Counted from the first letter of the stretch, positions 49,680 to 58,759 are shown. The stretch: 64,000 bases of DNA from an uncultured Lachnospiraceae bacterium (GCA_910578645.1 CAJTQI010000002.1:1-64000), one strand, 5' to 3'. Numbers and translations are program-made. Notes: generated by a model from the sequence alone, not told the origin.

Positions 49680-50336
49680 ATGGGACAGAAAGTTAATCCA
49701 CACGGCCTGAGAGTCGGTATTATTAAAGAGTGGGATTCCAAATGGTATGCTGATGCAGAATTTTCTGATTTCTTGGTAGAGGATTACAATATCAGGAAAT
49801 TTTTGAAGAAGAAGTTGTACAGTGCCGGTATTTCCAAAATTGAAATCGAGAGAGCATCCGACAGAGTAAAAGTTATCATTTATACTGCAAAGCCAGGTGT
49901 TGTAATCGGTAAGGGCGGCGCAGAGATTGAAGTAACGAAGAAAGAACTTTCCAAACTGACAAACAAAAAAGTTTTCGTGGATATCAAAGAAATTAAGAGA
50001 CCCGATAAAGATGCACAGCTTGTTGCAGAGAACATTGCACAGCAGCTTGAAAACCGTGTATCTTTCAGACGTGCCATGAAGTCTTGCATGGGCAGAACCA
50101 TGAAGGCGGGCGCACAGGGTATTAAGACTGCCGTAGCCGGGCGTCTCGGCGGTGCAGATATGGCTCGTACAGAGTTCTACAGCGAAGGTACAATTCCGCT
50201 TCAGACTCTGAGAGCGGATATTGACTATGGTTTTGCAGAGGCTGACACAACCTATGGTAAGGTTGGCGTCAAAGTATGGATTTACAAGGGTGAGGTACTT
50301 CCTACAAAATCTAATGTGGAAGGGAGCGATAAATAA
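49680..50336 (+). CDS. rpsC: 30S ribosomal protein S3
   Basis: 218 residues, MGQKVNPHGLRVGIIKEWDS. The KH-type RNA-binding domain includes VIIYTAKPGVVIGKGGAEIE; RRAMKSCMGRTMKAGAQGIK belongs to the helicase-associated face. One-base overlap with rplP (TAATG). Confidence 0.97.
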   Translation: MGQKVNPHGLRVGIIKEWDSKWYADAEFSDFLVEDYNIRKFLKKKLYSAGISKIEIERASDRVKVIIYTAKPGVVIGKGGAEIEVTKKELSKLTNKKVFVDIKEIKRPDKDAQLVAENIAQQLENRVSFRRAMKSCMGRTMKAGAQGIKTAVAGRLGGADMARTEFYSEGTIPLQTLRADIDYGFAEADTTYGKVGVKVWIYKGEVLPTKSNVEGSDK

Positions 50337-50773
50337 TGTTAATGCCTAAGAGAGTAAAACGTCGTAAACAGTTCCGCGGCTCTATGAGCGGTAAAGCGAC
50401 TCGCGGTAATAAGATAACATACGGTGAGTATGGTATTATAGCATTGGAGCCGTGTTGGATTAAGTCTAACCAGATTGAAGCAGCCCGTATCGCTATGACC
50501 CGTCATATTAAGCGTGGCGGTAAAGTCTGGATTAAGATTTTCCCTGATAAACCTGTAACAGCTAAACCGGCTGAGACACGTATGGGTTCCGGTAAAGGTA
50601 CTCTGGAATACTGGGTAGCAGTTGTAAAACCGGGCCGCGTAATGTTCGAGATTTCGGGTGTAGCTGAGGATGTAGCTAAAGAAGCGTTACGTCTTGCAAC
50701 ACATAAGCTTCCATGCAAATGTAAAATCGTTTCTAAAGCAGATTTGGAAGGCGGTGTATCAAATGAAAATTAA
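50336..50773 (+). CDS. rplP: 50S ribosomal protein L16
   Basis: 145 residues, MLMPKRVKRRKQFRGSMSGK, with ARIAMTRHIKRGGKVWIKIF and ETRMGSGKGTLEYWVAVVKP. The last codons overlap the start of rpmC (ATG 50763). Confidence 0.97.
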   Translation: MLMPKRVKRRKQFRGSMSGKATRGNKITYGEYGIIALEPCWIKSNQIEAARIAMTRHIKRGGKVWIKIFPDKPVTAKPAETRMGSGKGTLEYWVAVVKPGRVMFEISGVAEDVAKEALRLATHKLPCKCKIVSKADLEGGVSNEN

Positions 50774-50972
50774 TAAATATGTAGAAGATTTAAGGAAAAA
50801 ATCAGATGCAGAATTAGCACAGGAATTGGTTGATGCTAAGAAAGAACTTTTCAATTTGAGATTCCAGAATGCGACAAATCAGTTGGACAATACGGCTAGA
50901 ATCAAGGACGTAAGAAAGAATATCGCCAGGATTCAGACAGTCATCACTGAGAAAGCAAAAGCGGCTAATTAG
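50763..50972 (+). CDS. rpmC: 50S ribosomal protein L29
   Basis: 69 residues from ATG 50763: MKINKYVEDLRKKSDAELAQ, ELVDAKKELFNLRFQNATNQ. The start lies inside rplP (GGAAGGCGG upstream), so coupled translation is likely. Confidence 0.96.
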   Translation: MKINKYVEDLRKKSDAELAQELVDAKKELFNLRFQNATNQLDNTARIKDVRKNIARIQTVITEKAKAAN

Positions 50973-51023
50973 GCAGAAACTATGATTTCGCATTAGCGGA
51001 ATCGAGGGAAAGGAGAGTCAACC

Positions 51024-51278
51024 GTGGATAGAAATTTGAGGAAGGTCCGTACTGGCAAAGTAACCAGTAATAAGATGGATAAGACAATCGTGGTAGCTAT
51101 TGAGAACCATGTTAAGCATCCACTTTATAATAAGATTGTAAAAAGAACTTATAAGTTGAAAGCACATGATGAGAAGAATGAGTGCAATATTGGCGACACA
51201 GTAAAGGTGATGGAGACCAGGCCTTTATCCAAGGATAAGAGATGGAGACTTGTTGAGATTGTCGAGAGAGCTAAATAA
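51024..51278 (+). CDS. rpsQ: 30S ribosomal protein S17
   Basis: 84 residues from a GTG start at 51024 (AAAGGAGAG upstream): MDRNLRKVRTGKVTSNKMDK, KTIVVAIENHVKHPLYNKIV. The family N-terminus and ribosome site support GTG. The stop is followed three bases later by hairpin element copy 3. Confidence 0.96.
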   Translation: MDRNLRKVRTGKVTSNKMDKTIVVAIENHVKHPLYNKIVKRTYKLKAHDEKNECNIGDTVKVMETRPLSKDKRWRLVEIVERAK

Positions 51279-51281
51279 TAA

Positions 51282-51339
51282 GACGAAAAGTATTTCTATA
51301 GCGTCAAAGGACGCCGCTTAAGAAACACTAAGTTTCGTC
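51282..51339 (+). repeat. Post-stop hairpin element, copy 3 (after rpsQ)
   Basis: Outer arms GACGAAA/TTTCGTC, the same architecture as copy 1 but with an A-to-G and the matching T-to-C change on the other arm. Starts three bases after the rpsQ stop. Confidence 0.85.
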
Positions 51340-51341
51340 TG

Positions 51342-51421
51342 AAAGATTTACTAAGGCGTCGGAGAACGCCGCCTAAGAAAATCTATGTTTCGTTCGGAAG
51401 AATTTCCGGAGAAAATTCTTC
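51342..51421 (+). repeat. Post-stop hairpin element, copy 4 plus companion hairpin
   Basis: AAGATTTACTAAGGCG pairs with CGCCTAAGAAAATCT; outer arms are degenerate. It is followed by the companion hairpin GGAAGAATTT/GAAAATTCTTCC (51397-51421), as in the rplB-rpsS gap. Confidence 0.8.
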
Positions 51422-51555
51422 CCTGAGGAGAAGATTAGAATAGAGAGTCTTCCGAAAAGAGAGTATAGGCAGGAAAAAATTTCCGGATAATTAGGAGATT
51501 CTTCATAGCAAGCGAATTGACAATTTACAGAATATGGAAAGAAGGAGAAATCAGC

Positions 51556-51924
51556 ATGATTCAACAGGAAAGCAGACTTAAGGTCGCTGACAATACAGGT
51601 GCAAAAGAGCTTCTCTGCATTCGGGTTGTGGGCGGTTCTACTAGAAGATATGCGCGTATTGGTGATGTAATCGTTGCTACGGTCAAAGATGCAACACCAG
51701 GCGGCGTTGTAAAAAAAGGCGACGTTGTGAAGGCCGTAGTTGTTCGCACTGTAAAAGGCGCCCGTCGTAAAGATGGTTCTTATATCAGGTTTGACGAAAA
51801 TGCTGCTGTTATCATCAAGGAGGATAAGACTCCAAGAGGAACCCGTATTTTTGGACCAGTAGCAAGAGAGCTTCGTGATAAACAGTTTATGAAAATTGTT
51901 TCACTGGCTCCGGAAGTATTATAG
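51556..51924 (+). CDS. rplN: 50S ribosomal protein L14
   Basis: 122 residues from ATG 51556 (AAGGAG upstream): MIQQESRLKVADNTGAKELL, CIRVVGGSTRRYARIGDVIV, with IFGPVARELRDKQFMKIVSL at the end. The upstream 277-base gap carries hairpin copies 3 and 4. Confidence 0.97.
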   Translation: MIQQESRLKVADNTGAKELLCIRVVGGSTRRYARIGDVIVATVKDATPGGVVKKGDVVKAVVVRTVKGARRKDGSYIRFDENAAVIIKEDKTPRGTRIFGPVARELRDKQFMKIVSLAPEVL

Positions 51925-51935
51925 GAGGTGCCGGT

Positions 51936-52247
51936 ATGTCAACATTTAAGATTAAGAAGGGCGACACCGTAAAGGTAATCGCCGGTAAAGATAAGGACAA
52001 AGAAGGCAAGGTAGTTTCCGTTGACAGGAAGAACGGAAAGGTTCTGGTAGAAGGTGTTAACATGATTACAAAACATGAGAAACCTTCGGCTGCAAACCAG
52101 AACGGCGGCATTGTCCAGAGGGAAGCTTTCATCGACGCTTCCAATGTAATGTATGTACACAAGGGAAAAGCAACAAGGATTGGCTTCAAGTTCGAGAACG
52201 GTAAGAAAGTCCGCTTTGCTAAGTCCACAGGTGACATCGTTGATTAA
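51936..52247 (+). CDS. rplX: 50S ribosomal protein L24
   Basis: 103 residues, MSTFKIKKGDTVKVIAGKDK, a KOW motif (DTVKVIAGKDKDKEGKVVSV), then VNMITKHEKPSAANQNGGIV. AGGAGGTG precedes the ATG. Confidence 0.96.
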   Translation: MSTFKIKKGDTVKVIAGKDKDKEGKVVSVDRKNGKVLVEGVNMITKHEKPSAANQNGGIVQREAFIDASNVMYVHKGKATRIGFKFENGKKVRFAKSTGDIVD

Positions 52248-52271
52248 TTCTAAGAAAGGAGGTCTAAAACG

Positions 52272-52814
52272 TTGAGTAGTAGACTGAAAGAGATATATAA
52301 GAATGAAATCGTAGACGCTATGATTAAGAAGTTTGGATATAAAAATGTCATGGAAGTTCCGAAACTTGACAAGATTGTAATCAACATGGGTGTTGGCGAA
52401 GCAAAGGAAAACGCGAAAGTACTGGAAGCTGCAGTCAAGGATATGGAGACAGTCACAGGCCAGAAAGCAGTTATCACCAAAGCAAAAAATTCCGTTGCCA
52501 ATTTCAAAATCAGAGAAGGTCAGGCAATCGGCTGCAAGACAACGCTGCGCGGCGATAAAATGTATGAGTTTTTGGACCGTCTCGTAAACCTTGCGCTGCC
52601 CCGTGTGCGTGACTTTAGAGGCGTTAACCCTAATTCTTTTGACGGCAGAGGCAACTATGCGTTAGGAATCAAAGAGCAGATTATCTTCCCTGAAATCGAG
52701 TATGACAAGATAGACAAGGTAAGAGGTATGGACGTTATCATCGTTACTACCGCTAAGACAGATGAAGAAGCTCGTGAGTTATTGAGATTGTTTAACATGC
52801 CATTCGCTAAATAA
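52272..52814 (+). CDS. rplE: 50S ribosomal protein L5
   Basis: 180 residues from a TTG start at 52272 (AAAGGAGG upstream): MSSRLKEIYKNEIVDAMIKK. Conserved LDKIVINMGVGEAKENAKVL and LPRVRDFRGVNPNSFDGRGN. L5 contacts 5S rRNA and the P-site tRNA. Confidence 0.97.
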   Translation: MSSRLKEIYKNEIVDAMIKKFGYKNVMEVPKLDKIVINMGVGEAKENAKVLEAAVKDMETVTGQKAVITKAKNSVANFKIREGQAIGCKTTLRGDKMYEFLDRLVNLALPRVRDFRGVNPNSFDGRGNYALGIKEQIIFPEIEYDKIDKVRGMDVIIVTTAKTDEEARELLRLFNMPFAK

Positions 52815-52828
52815 AAGGAGGTAAATTC

Positions 52829-53014
52829 ATGGCTAAAACAGCAATGAAGATAAAACAGCAGCGTAAACCGAAGTTTTCTACAAGAGCGTACAACCGCTGC
52901 AAAATTTGTGGCCGTCCACATGCTTATTTAAGAAAGTACGGAATTTGCAGAATTTGCTTCCGTGAGTTAGCATATAAAGGTCAGATTCCCGGCGTAAAGA
53001 AAGCAAGCTGGTAA
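52829..53014 (+). CDS. rpsN: 30S ribosomal protein S14, zinc-binding type
   Basis: 61 residues, MAKTAMKIKQQRKPKFSTRA, with the zinc ribbon C24-x2-C27 ... C40-x2-C43 (CKIC, CRIC). This is the short Zn form (rpsZ type) usual in Firmicutes. AAAGGAGG upstream. Confidence 0.97.
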   Translation: MAKTAMKIKQQRKPKFSTRAYNRCKICGRPHAYLRKYGICRICFRELAYKGQIPGVKKASW

Positions 53015-53032
53015 GAAGGGAGGAAATAAATC

Positions 53033-53434
53033 ATGACAATGAGCGATCCGATTGCAGATATGCTTACAAGAATCCGTAATGCAAATATTGCAAAACATGA
53101 TACAGTAGATGTACCCTCATCTAAGATGAAACTGGCTATTGCACAGATTCTTTTGGACGAAGGTTATATTAGAAAATTCGATTTGGTTGATAACGGTAAT
53201 TTTAAGACAATCCATATTACGTTAAAATATGGTGAGGATAAGAATGACAAGATTATTTCCGGTATCAAGAGAATTTCTAAGCCAGGTTTGCGTGTATACG
53301 CAGGTAAGGAAGATTTACCGAGAGTTCTTGGTGGACTTGGTGTTGCGATTATCTCCACAAACCAGGGTGTTGTGACAGATAAGAAGGCAAGAGAGCTGCA
53401 GGTAGGCGGCGAAGTGTTAGCGTTTGTCTGGTAA
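53033..53434 (+). CDS. rpsH: 30S ribosomal protein S8
   Basis: 133 residues, MTMSDPIADMLTRIRNANIA, with PGLRVYAGKEDLPRVLGGLG and ISTNQGVVTDKKARELQVGG. S8 is the known autoregulator of the spc operon in enterobacteria. Hairpin element copy 5 starts two bases after its stop. Confidence 0.97.
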   Translation: MTMSDPIADMLTRIRNANIAKHDTVDVPSSKMKLAIAQILLDEGYIRKFDLVDNGNFKTIHITLKYGEDKNDKIISGIKRISKPGLRVYAGKEDLPRVLGGLGVAIISTNQGVVTDKKARELQVGGEVLAFVW

Positions 53435-53436
53435 TA

Positions 53437-53517
53437 AAACCAAAAGATTTACTAAGGCGTCTGAAGAACGCCGCCTAAGAAAATCTAAATTTGGTTTGGG
53501 AGAATGCAAGCATTCTC
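53437..53517 (+). repeat. Post-stop hairpin element, copy 5 plus companion hairpin (rpsH-rplF gap)
   Basis: Outer arms AAACCAAA/TTTGGTTT and inner AGATTT/AAATCT, AAGGCG/CGCCT (53437-53497). The outer arm sequence differs from copies 1 and 3 but pairing is kept. The companion hairpin GGAGAATG-CAAG-CATTCTCC (53498-53517) follows. Confidence 0.85.
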
Positions 53518-53612
53518 CAACGGGGATTTTTTGATTTTGTTTGGGGATTTGCTTGGCAAGCTTAAACGGGTAAAATTGAACTTTTCATACAATAAAAACA
53601 GGAGGTACGGGC

Positions 53613-54155
53613 ATGTCACGTATAGGAAGAATGCCAATCGCGATTCCCGCAGGTGTTACTGTGGAAGTTGCAGAAAATAATAAAGTGACTGTAAAAGGTC
53701 CTAAGGGAACACTTGAGAGAGTGCTTCCGTCAGAGATGGAAATTAAGGTGGAGGGCGACCAGGTTTTGGTGTCCAGACCTAACGACTTGAAGAAGATGAA
53801 ATCTTTCCATGGCCTTACAAGAACACTGATTAACAACATGGTTGTAGGTGTTACGAACGGCTATGAGAAGAAGCTGGAAGTAAACGGTGTAGGTTACAGG
53901 GCATCCAAATCCGGTAAGACTTTGACACTTAACTTAGGATATTCCCATCCGGTTGAGATGACAGACCCCGAAGGAATCGAGACTGTCATGGAAGGACAGA
54001 ATGTGATTATCGTTAAGGGTATTGATAAAGAAAAAGTTGGTCAATTTGCGGCTGAAATCAGGGATAAGAGAAGACCGGAACCTTACAAGGGCAAAGGTAT
54101 TAAGTACGCTGATGAAACAATTAGACGTAAAGTTGGTAAGACTGGTAAGAAATAA
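53613..54155 (+). CDS. rplF: 50S ribosomal protein L6
   Basis: 180 residues, MSRIGRMPIAIPAGVTVEVA, with FHGLTRTLINNMVVGVTNGY and RRPEPYKGKGIKYADETIRR. ACAGGAGG upstream. Confidence 0.97.
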   Translation: MSRIGRMPIAIPAGVTVEVAENNKVTVKGPKGTLERVLPSEMEIKVEGDQVLVSRPNDLKKMKSFHGLTRTLINNMVVGVTNGYEKKLEVNGVGYRASKSGKTLTLNLGYSHPVEMTDPEGIETVMEGQNVIIVKGIDKEKVGQFAAEIRDKRRPEPYKGKGIKYADETIRRKVGKTGKK

Positions 54156-54178
54156 TCGAAAGGAGCATGGATTGAAAA

Positions 54179-54547
54179 ATGGTTAGTAAGAAATCAAGAC
54201 AGGAAGTTCGTGTAAAAAAACACAAGAGACTGCGTAACCGTTTCAGCGGTACTGCTGAGAGACCGCGTCTGGCCGTGTTTAGAAGTAATAATCATATGTA
54301 TGCTCAAATTATCGACGATACGGTTGGAAATACATTAGTTTCAGCGTCAACTCTTGAGAAGTCTGTTAAGGCTGAACTTGAGAAAACCAATAACGTTGAT
54401 GCGGCAGCATATTTGGGAACAGTAATCGGTAAGAGAGCAATTGAGAAAGGTATCAAGGCAGTTGTTTTTGACAGAGGCGGCTATGTATACCACGGTAAGA
54501 TTGCAGCATTAGCTGATGCGGCCAGAGAAGCTGGCTTAGAATTCTAG
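54179..54547 (+). CDS. rplR: 50S ribosomal protein L18
   Basis: 122 residues, MVSKKSRQEVRVKKHKRLRN, RFSGTAERPRLAVFRSNNHM and FDRGGYVYHGKIAALADAAR. Binds 5S rRNA with L5. Confidence 0.97.
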   Translation: MVSKKSRQEVRVKKHKRLRNRFSGTAERPRLAVFRSNNHMYAQIIDDTVGNTLVSASTLEKSVKAELEKTNNVDAAAYLGTVIGKRAIEKGIKAVVFDRGGYVYHGKIAALADAAREAGLEF

Positions 54548-54566
54548 GAAGGGGGAGGGAAATCAC

Positions 54567-55076
54567 ATGAGACGTACAATCATTGATGTAAGTCAGTTAG
54601 AATTGACTGAAAAAGTTGTAACAATCAAACGTGTTACCAAGGTTGTTAAAGGTGGTCGTAACATGCGCTTCACGGCTCTTGTAGTAGTCGGTGACAGCAA
54701 TGGTCATGTTGGTGCAGGCTTAGGTAAAGCAACTGAAATCCCTGAGGCAATCCGTAAAGGCAAAGAAGACGCAATCAAGAATTTGGTTTCCGTTGCGCTG
54801 GATGACAGTAGCAGTATCACACATGATTTTATTGGAAACTTCGGTTCTGCTTCCGTACTTTTAAAGAGGGCTCCGGAAGGTACTGGTATCATCGCAGGCG
54901 GTCCTGCACGTATCGTATGTGAGCTTGCAGGAATTAAAAATATCCGTACGAAATCTTTAGGCTCCAACAATAAGCAGAATGTCGTACTCGCTACGATTGC
55001 AGGCTTAAGCCAGTTAAAGACTCCTGAAGAAGTAGCTAAGAACCGTGGCAAATCCGTAGAGGAGATTCGTGCTTAA
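54567..55076 (+). CDS. rpsE: 30S ribosomal protein S5
   Basis: 169 residues, MRRTIIDVSQLELTEKVVTI, with GGRNMRFTALVVVGDSNGHV (spectinomycin-site loop) and GTGIIAGGPARIVCELAGIK. GAAGGGGGAGGG upstream. A CAGCCC/GGGCTG hairpin lies in the 92-base gap before rpmD. Confidence 0.97.
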   Translation: MRRTIIDVSQLELTEKVVTIKRVTKVVKGGRNMRFTALVVVGDSNGHVGAGLGKATEIPEAIRKGKEDAIKNLVSVALDDSSSITHDFIGNFGSASVLLKRAPEGTGIIAGGPARIVCELAGIKNIRTKSLGSNNKQNVVLATIAGLSQLKTPEEVAKNRGKSVEEIRA

Positions 55077-55168
55077 ATTACCGGCAGGTATGTTGTATTT
55101 GCGTCAGCCCTGGCTATATGCCTTGGGCTGATAGATAAGCCGGTCAGAATATTTAGGAGGGCAAAGAG

Positions 55169-55369
55169 ATGGCAGCAAACAATGAAGCAGCTAAGAAATT
55201 AAAGATTACTTTGATTAAATCTACCATTGGCCAGGTTCCGAAGAACAGAGCTACGGTTGCAGCTATGGGACTTCGGAAACTTAATCAGACAGTAGAACTG
55301 CCTGACAATTCTTGTACCAGGGGTCAGATTCAGAAAGTTAGACACATGGTCAAAGTAGAGGAAGCATAG
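55169..55369 (+). CDS. rpmD: 50S ribosomal protein L30
   Basis: 66 residues, MAANNEAAKKLKITLIKSTI, GQVPKNRATVAAMGLRKLNQ. The N-terminus is about eight residues longer than the minimal family form. TTAGGAGG upstream. Confidence 0.96.
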   Translation: MAANNEAAKKLKITLIKSTIGQVPKNRATVAAMGLRKLNQTVELPDNSCTRGQIQKVRHMVKVEEA

Positions 55370-55386
55370 ATAAAGGAGGTGTCAGA

Positions 55387-55839
55387 ATGGAATTATCAAA
55401 TTTAAGACCTGCCAAAGGGTCAGTAAGCAGTGATAATTTTAGAAGAGGCCGTGGACATGGCTCAGGCAACGGTAAGACAGCCGGCAAAGGACACAAAGGT
55501 CAGAAAGCCCGTTCCGGGGCGCCCAGACCAGGTTTTGAAGGTGGTCAGATGCCGTTATACAGACGTATTCCTAAGAGGGGCTTTACATGCAGAAACACTA
55601 AGAATATTGCTGCAGTCAATCTGAGTGCGTTGGAAGTATTTGACAATGGTGCAACGGTTGATGTAGATGCATTAATTGAAAGAGGGATTATCAAGAGGCA
55701 TAAGCAGAATCCTTACGACGGTGTTAAGATTCTTGGAAACGGAGAATTTACTAAGAAACTCGATGTGAAGGTAAATGCTTTCAGCGCATCCGCTAAGGAG
55801 AAAATCGAGGCGCTTGGTGGAACAGCAGAGGTGATTTAA
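55387..55839 (+). CDS. rplO: 50S ribosomal protein L15
   Basis: 150 residues, MELSNLRPAKGSVSSDNFRR, with the Gly/Arg-rich extension GRGHGSGNGKTAGKGHKGQK and FEGGQMPLYRRIPKRGFTCR. One-base overlap with secY (TAATG). Confidence 0.97.
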   Translation: MELSNLRPAKGSVSSDNFRRGRGHGSGNGKTAGKGHKGQKARSGAPRPGFEGGQMPLYRRIPKRGFTCRNTKNIAAVNLSALEVFDNGATVDVDALIERGIIKRHKQNPYDGVKILGNGEFTKKLDVKVNAFSASAKEKIEALGGTAEVI

Positions 55840-57152
55840 TGTTTACAACCCTAAAGAATGCGTTTAAAATTAAGGAAATAAGGAAGAAACTTTTTTTTAC
55901 ATTTATGATGTTAGTTGTGATCCGTCTAGGGTCACAGCTTCCCGTTCCGGGAATCAACAGAAGTTTCTTTGCAGACTGGTTTGCACAGCAGACCGGCGAT
56001 GCATTTAATTTCTTTAACGCTTTTACAGGCGGTTCGTTTCTGAATATGTCCGTCCTGGCGCTTAATATTACGCCGTATATCACGTCATCCATTATTATGC
56101 AGCTTATGACGATTTCGATTCCGAAATTGGAAGAGATGCAGCGGGACGGTGCAGACGGCAGGAAGAAGATTGCATCTATCACAAGATATGTGACGGTGGT
56201 TCTTGCCTTGGTTGAGGCGAGCGCCATGGCAGTCGGTTTCGGACGTCAGGGGCTTCTTGAGACATATAATGTGATAAATATTATCACAGTTGTTGTGGCG
56301 TTGACCGCAGGAAGTGCTTTCCTGATGTGGATTGGTGAGAGAATTACAGAAAACGGCGTTGGAAACGGTATTTCCATTGTGCTGACTATCAATATTCTTT
56401 CCCGTATGCCGCAGGATATTACGCAGTTGTTCGAACAGTTTGTATTCGGCAGGTCTATTGCAAAGGGTGTAGTGGCAGCCATTATCATTATTGCAATTAT
56501 TGTGTTGATGGTTGTGCTTGTTATTATCCTCAATGATGGCATACGCAAGATTCCCGTACAGTATGCGAAGAAGATACAGGGAAGGAAGACGGTTGGCGGG
56601 CAGTCAACTAATATTCCACTGAAAATTAACACTTCGGGAGTTATTCCGGTTATTTTTGCATCTTCTTTGATGCAGATTCCGGTGATTATCTGTTCTGTTT
56701 TTAATATCAACGGCACAGGTGTGTGGGGAGAAATTCTTAAAGGATTAAATTCTAATTATTGGTGCAATCCGAGTCAGCCGATTTATTCGGTCGGTTTAAT
56801 CATATATATTGTATTGGTTATCCTTTTTGCATATTTCTACACATCGATTACCTTCAATCCTTTGGAGATTGCTGAAAATATGAAAAAGCAGGGTGGATTT
56901 ATTCCGGGTATCAGACCCGGTAAGCCTACCAGTGATTATCTGAATAAGGTGCTTACCTATATCATCTTCATCGGTGCAGTCGGACTTACGATTGTATGTG
57001 TCGTGCCATATTTCTTTAATGGAATATTCGGCGCAAGCGTATCCTTCAGTGGGACTAGCCTGATTATCATTGTCAGTGTTGTTCTGGAGACAATTAAACA
57101 GATTGAATCCCAGATGTTAGTCCGCAATTATAAAGGATTTTTAAACGACTAA
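55839..57152 (+). CDS. secY: Protein translocase subunit SecY
   Basis: 437 residues, ten membrane segments. Typical parts are the N-terminal KIKEIRKKLFFTFMMLVVIR, GSFLNMSVLALNITPYITSS (plug/segment 2), YAKKIQGRKTVGGQSTNIPL and GGFIPGIRPGKPTSDYLNKV, the cytoplasmic loops that bind SecA and ribosomes. Forms the SecYEG channel in the cytoplasmic membrane. Confidence 0.97.
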   Translation: MFTTLKNAFKIKEIRKKLFFTFMMLVVIRLGSQLPVPGINRSFFADWFAQQTGDAFNFFNAFTGGSFLNMSVLALNITPYITSSIIMQLMTISIPKLEEMQRDGADGRKKIASITRYVTVVLALVEASAMAVGFGRQGLLETYNVINIITVVVALTAGSAFLMWIGERITENGVGNGISIVLTINILSRMPQDITQLFEQFVFGRSIAKGVVAAIIIIAIIVLMVVLVIILNDGIRKIPVQYAKKIQGRKTVGGQSTNIPLKINTSGVIPVIFASSLMQIPVIICSVFNINGTGVWGEILKGLNSNYWCNPSQPIYSVGLIIYIVLVILFAYFYTSITFNPLEIAENMKKQGGFIPGIRPGKPTSDYLNKVLTYIIFIGAVGLTIVCVVPYFFNGIFGASVSFSGTSLIIIVSVVLETIKQIESQMLVRNYKGFLND

Positions 57153-57292
57153 TTAATATGAGTATTGTGGGGACGGACAGGATAACTGATGCGTCCCCTG
57201 CCTCATGTAAAGACAGTGTAATAGAGGAAACTTTCATTGGTGGCAGGTTATGGAATGTATTGGGGCATGAAAGAAGGGAGCAGGCAATAAGT

Positions 57293-57937
57293 ATGAAGAT
57301 AATTATGTTAGGCGCACCAGGCGCGGGTAAAGGTACACAAGCGAAAATGATTGCCGAGAAATATGGCATTGCACATGTTTCTACAGGTGATATTTTCAGG
57401 GCAAATATCAAAAATGGCACGGAGCTCGGAATGGAAGCCAAGAAATATATGGACCAGGGTCTTCTTGTTCCGGACGAGCTGACAGTGAAGATTCTTCTTG
57501 ACAGAGTAGCGAAGGACGACTGTAAGGCCGGTTATGTATTGGATGGATTTCCGAGGAATATCCCCCAGGCACAGGTGCTTGACAAGGCGCTTTCAGAACT
57601 TGGAGATGAAATTGATTTTGCTATTGATGTAGATGTGCCGGACGAAAATATTGTTAGGAGAATGGGAGGCAGACGGGCATGTGTTTCCTGTGGGGCCACA
57701 TATCATCTTGAGTATGTACCGCCTAAGGCAGAGGGTGTCTGTGACGAATGCGGGGAAAAATTGATATTGCGTGATGATGACAGAGCGGATACCGTTCAGA
57801 AGCGTCTGAGTGTATATCATGAACAGACACAGCCCCTGATTGAATTTTATGACGGCAAAGGTGTATTGAGGACAGTGGACGGCACGAAGGATATGCAGGA
57901 AGTGTTTGAGGCAGTTACGGCGATTCTGGAGGCATAG
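57293..57937 (+). CDS. adk: Adenylate kinase
   Basis: 214 residues from ATG 57293: P-loop GAPGAGKGT (7-15), DGFPRNIPQAQ, and a zinc-type LID with C130, C133, C150, C153, as in Gram-positive long-form kinases. Interconverts AMP + ATP and 2 ADP. A 140-base gap after secY has no other gene; the usual start agrees with the P-loop position. Confidence 0.97.
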   Translation: MKIIMLGAPGAGKGTQAKMIAEKYGIAHVSTGDIFRANIKNGTELGMEAKKYMDQGLLVPDELTVKILLDRVAKDDCKAGYVLDGFPRNIPQAQVLDKALSELGDEIDFAIDVDVPDENIVRRMGGRRACVSCGATYHLEYVPPKAEGVCDECGEKLILRDDDRADTVQKRLSVYHEQTQPLIEFYDGKGVLRTVDGTKDMQEVFEAVTAILEA

Positions 57938-57943
57938 GAAGGA

Positions 57944-58705
57944 ATGGCTATATCAATTAAATCTCCCAGAGAGATAGAATTAATGAGAAAATCATGCAGA
58001 CTGCTTAGCCAGGTGCATGATGAATTGGCTAAGATTGTCCGTCCGGGAATCTCTACAAAAGAGATAGACAGGATATGTGAGGAAATTATACGCAGTTATG
58101 GCTGTACCCCTAATTTCCTGCATTACCAGGGATACCCGGCTTCGGTATGTGTCTCTGTAAATGAAGAGGTTGTGCACGGTATTCCCAGGGAAGACCGTAT
58201 TATACAGGAGGGTGACCTCGTCAGCCTGGATACCGGATTGATTTATGAAGGTTATCATTCCGATGCGGCGAGAACCCATGTGGCAGGGCAGGCCGACGAT
58301 GCGGCGCAGAAACTGATTGATGTGACGAGACAGAGCTTTTTTGAGGGTATTAAGATGGCGAGGGCAGGAAACCATCTGCATGATATATCCAATGCGATTG
58401 CATCCTATGTGACGTCTTACGGATACGGCATCGTGAGGGACCTGGTAGGGCACGGCATAGGGAGAACATTGCATGAGCCGCCCCAAATCCCCAACTTTCC
58501 CCAGAGAAGAAGAGGTCCCAAGCTGCGCCCGGGGATGACCTTGGCGGTGGAACCTATGATTAATATGGGAACAGGCGATGTGGAATGGCTTGATGACGGG
58601 TGGACGGTTATCTCGGCAGACCATTCTTTGTCTGCACATTATGAGAACACGATACTGATTACGGACGGCGAGCCGGAGATATTGACACTTGGAAATATAC
58701 CGTAA
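57944..58705 (+). CDS. map: Methionine aminopeptidase type I
   Basis: 253 residues. Metal ligands Asp96, Asp107, His170, Glu203 and Glu234 are all present (DLVSLDTGLIYEGYHSDAAR, GHGIGRTLHEPPQIPN, AVEPMIN, YENTILIT), with conserved His78 in VVHGIP. It removes initiator methionine. It starts six bases after adk. Confidence 0.97.
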   Translation: MAISIKSPREIELMRKSCRLLSQVHDELAKIVRPGISTKEIDRICEEIIRSYGCTPNFLHYQGYPASVCVSVNEEVVHGIPREDRIIQEGDLVSLDTGLIYEGYHSDAARTHVAGQADDAAQKLIDVTRQSFFEGIKMARAGNHLHDISNAIASYVTSYGYGIVRDLVGHGIGRTLHEPPQIPNFPQRRRGPKLRPGMTLAVEPMINMGTGDVEWLDDGWTVISADHSLSAHYENTILITDGEPEILTLGNIP

Positions 58706-58759
58706 GGCGGAACAACTCTAATCATGTCAATATGGAGAATAAGGGGAGGCAGGTTTTGC

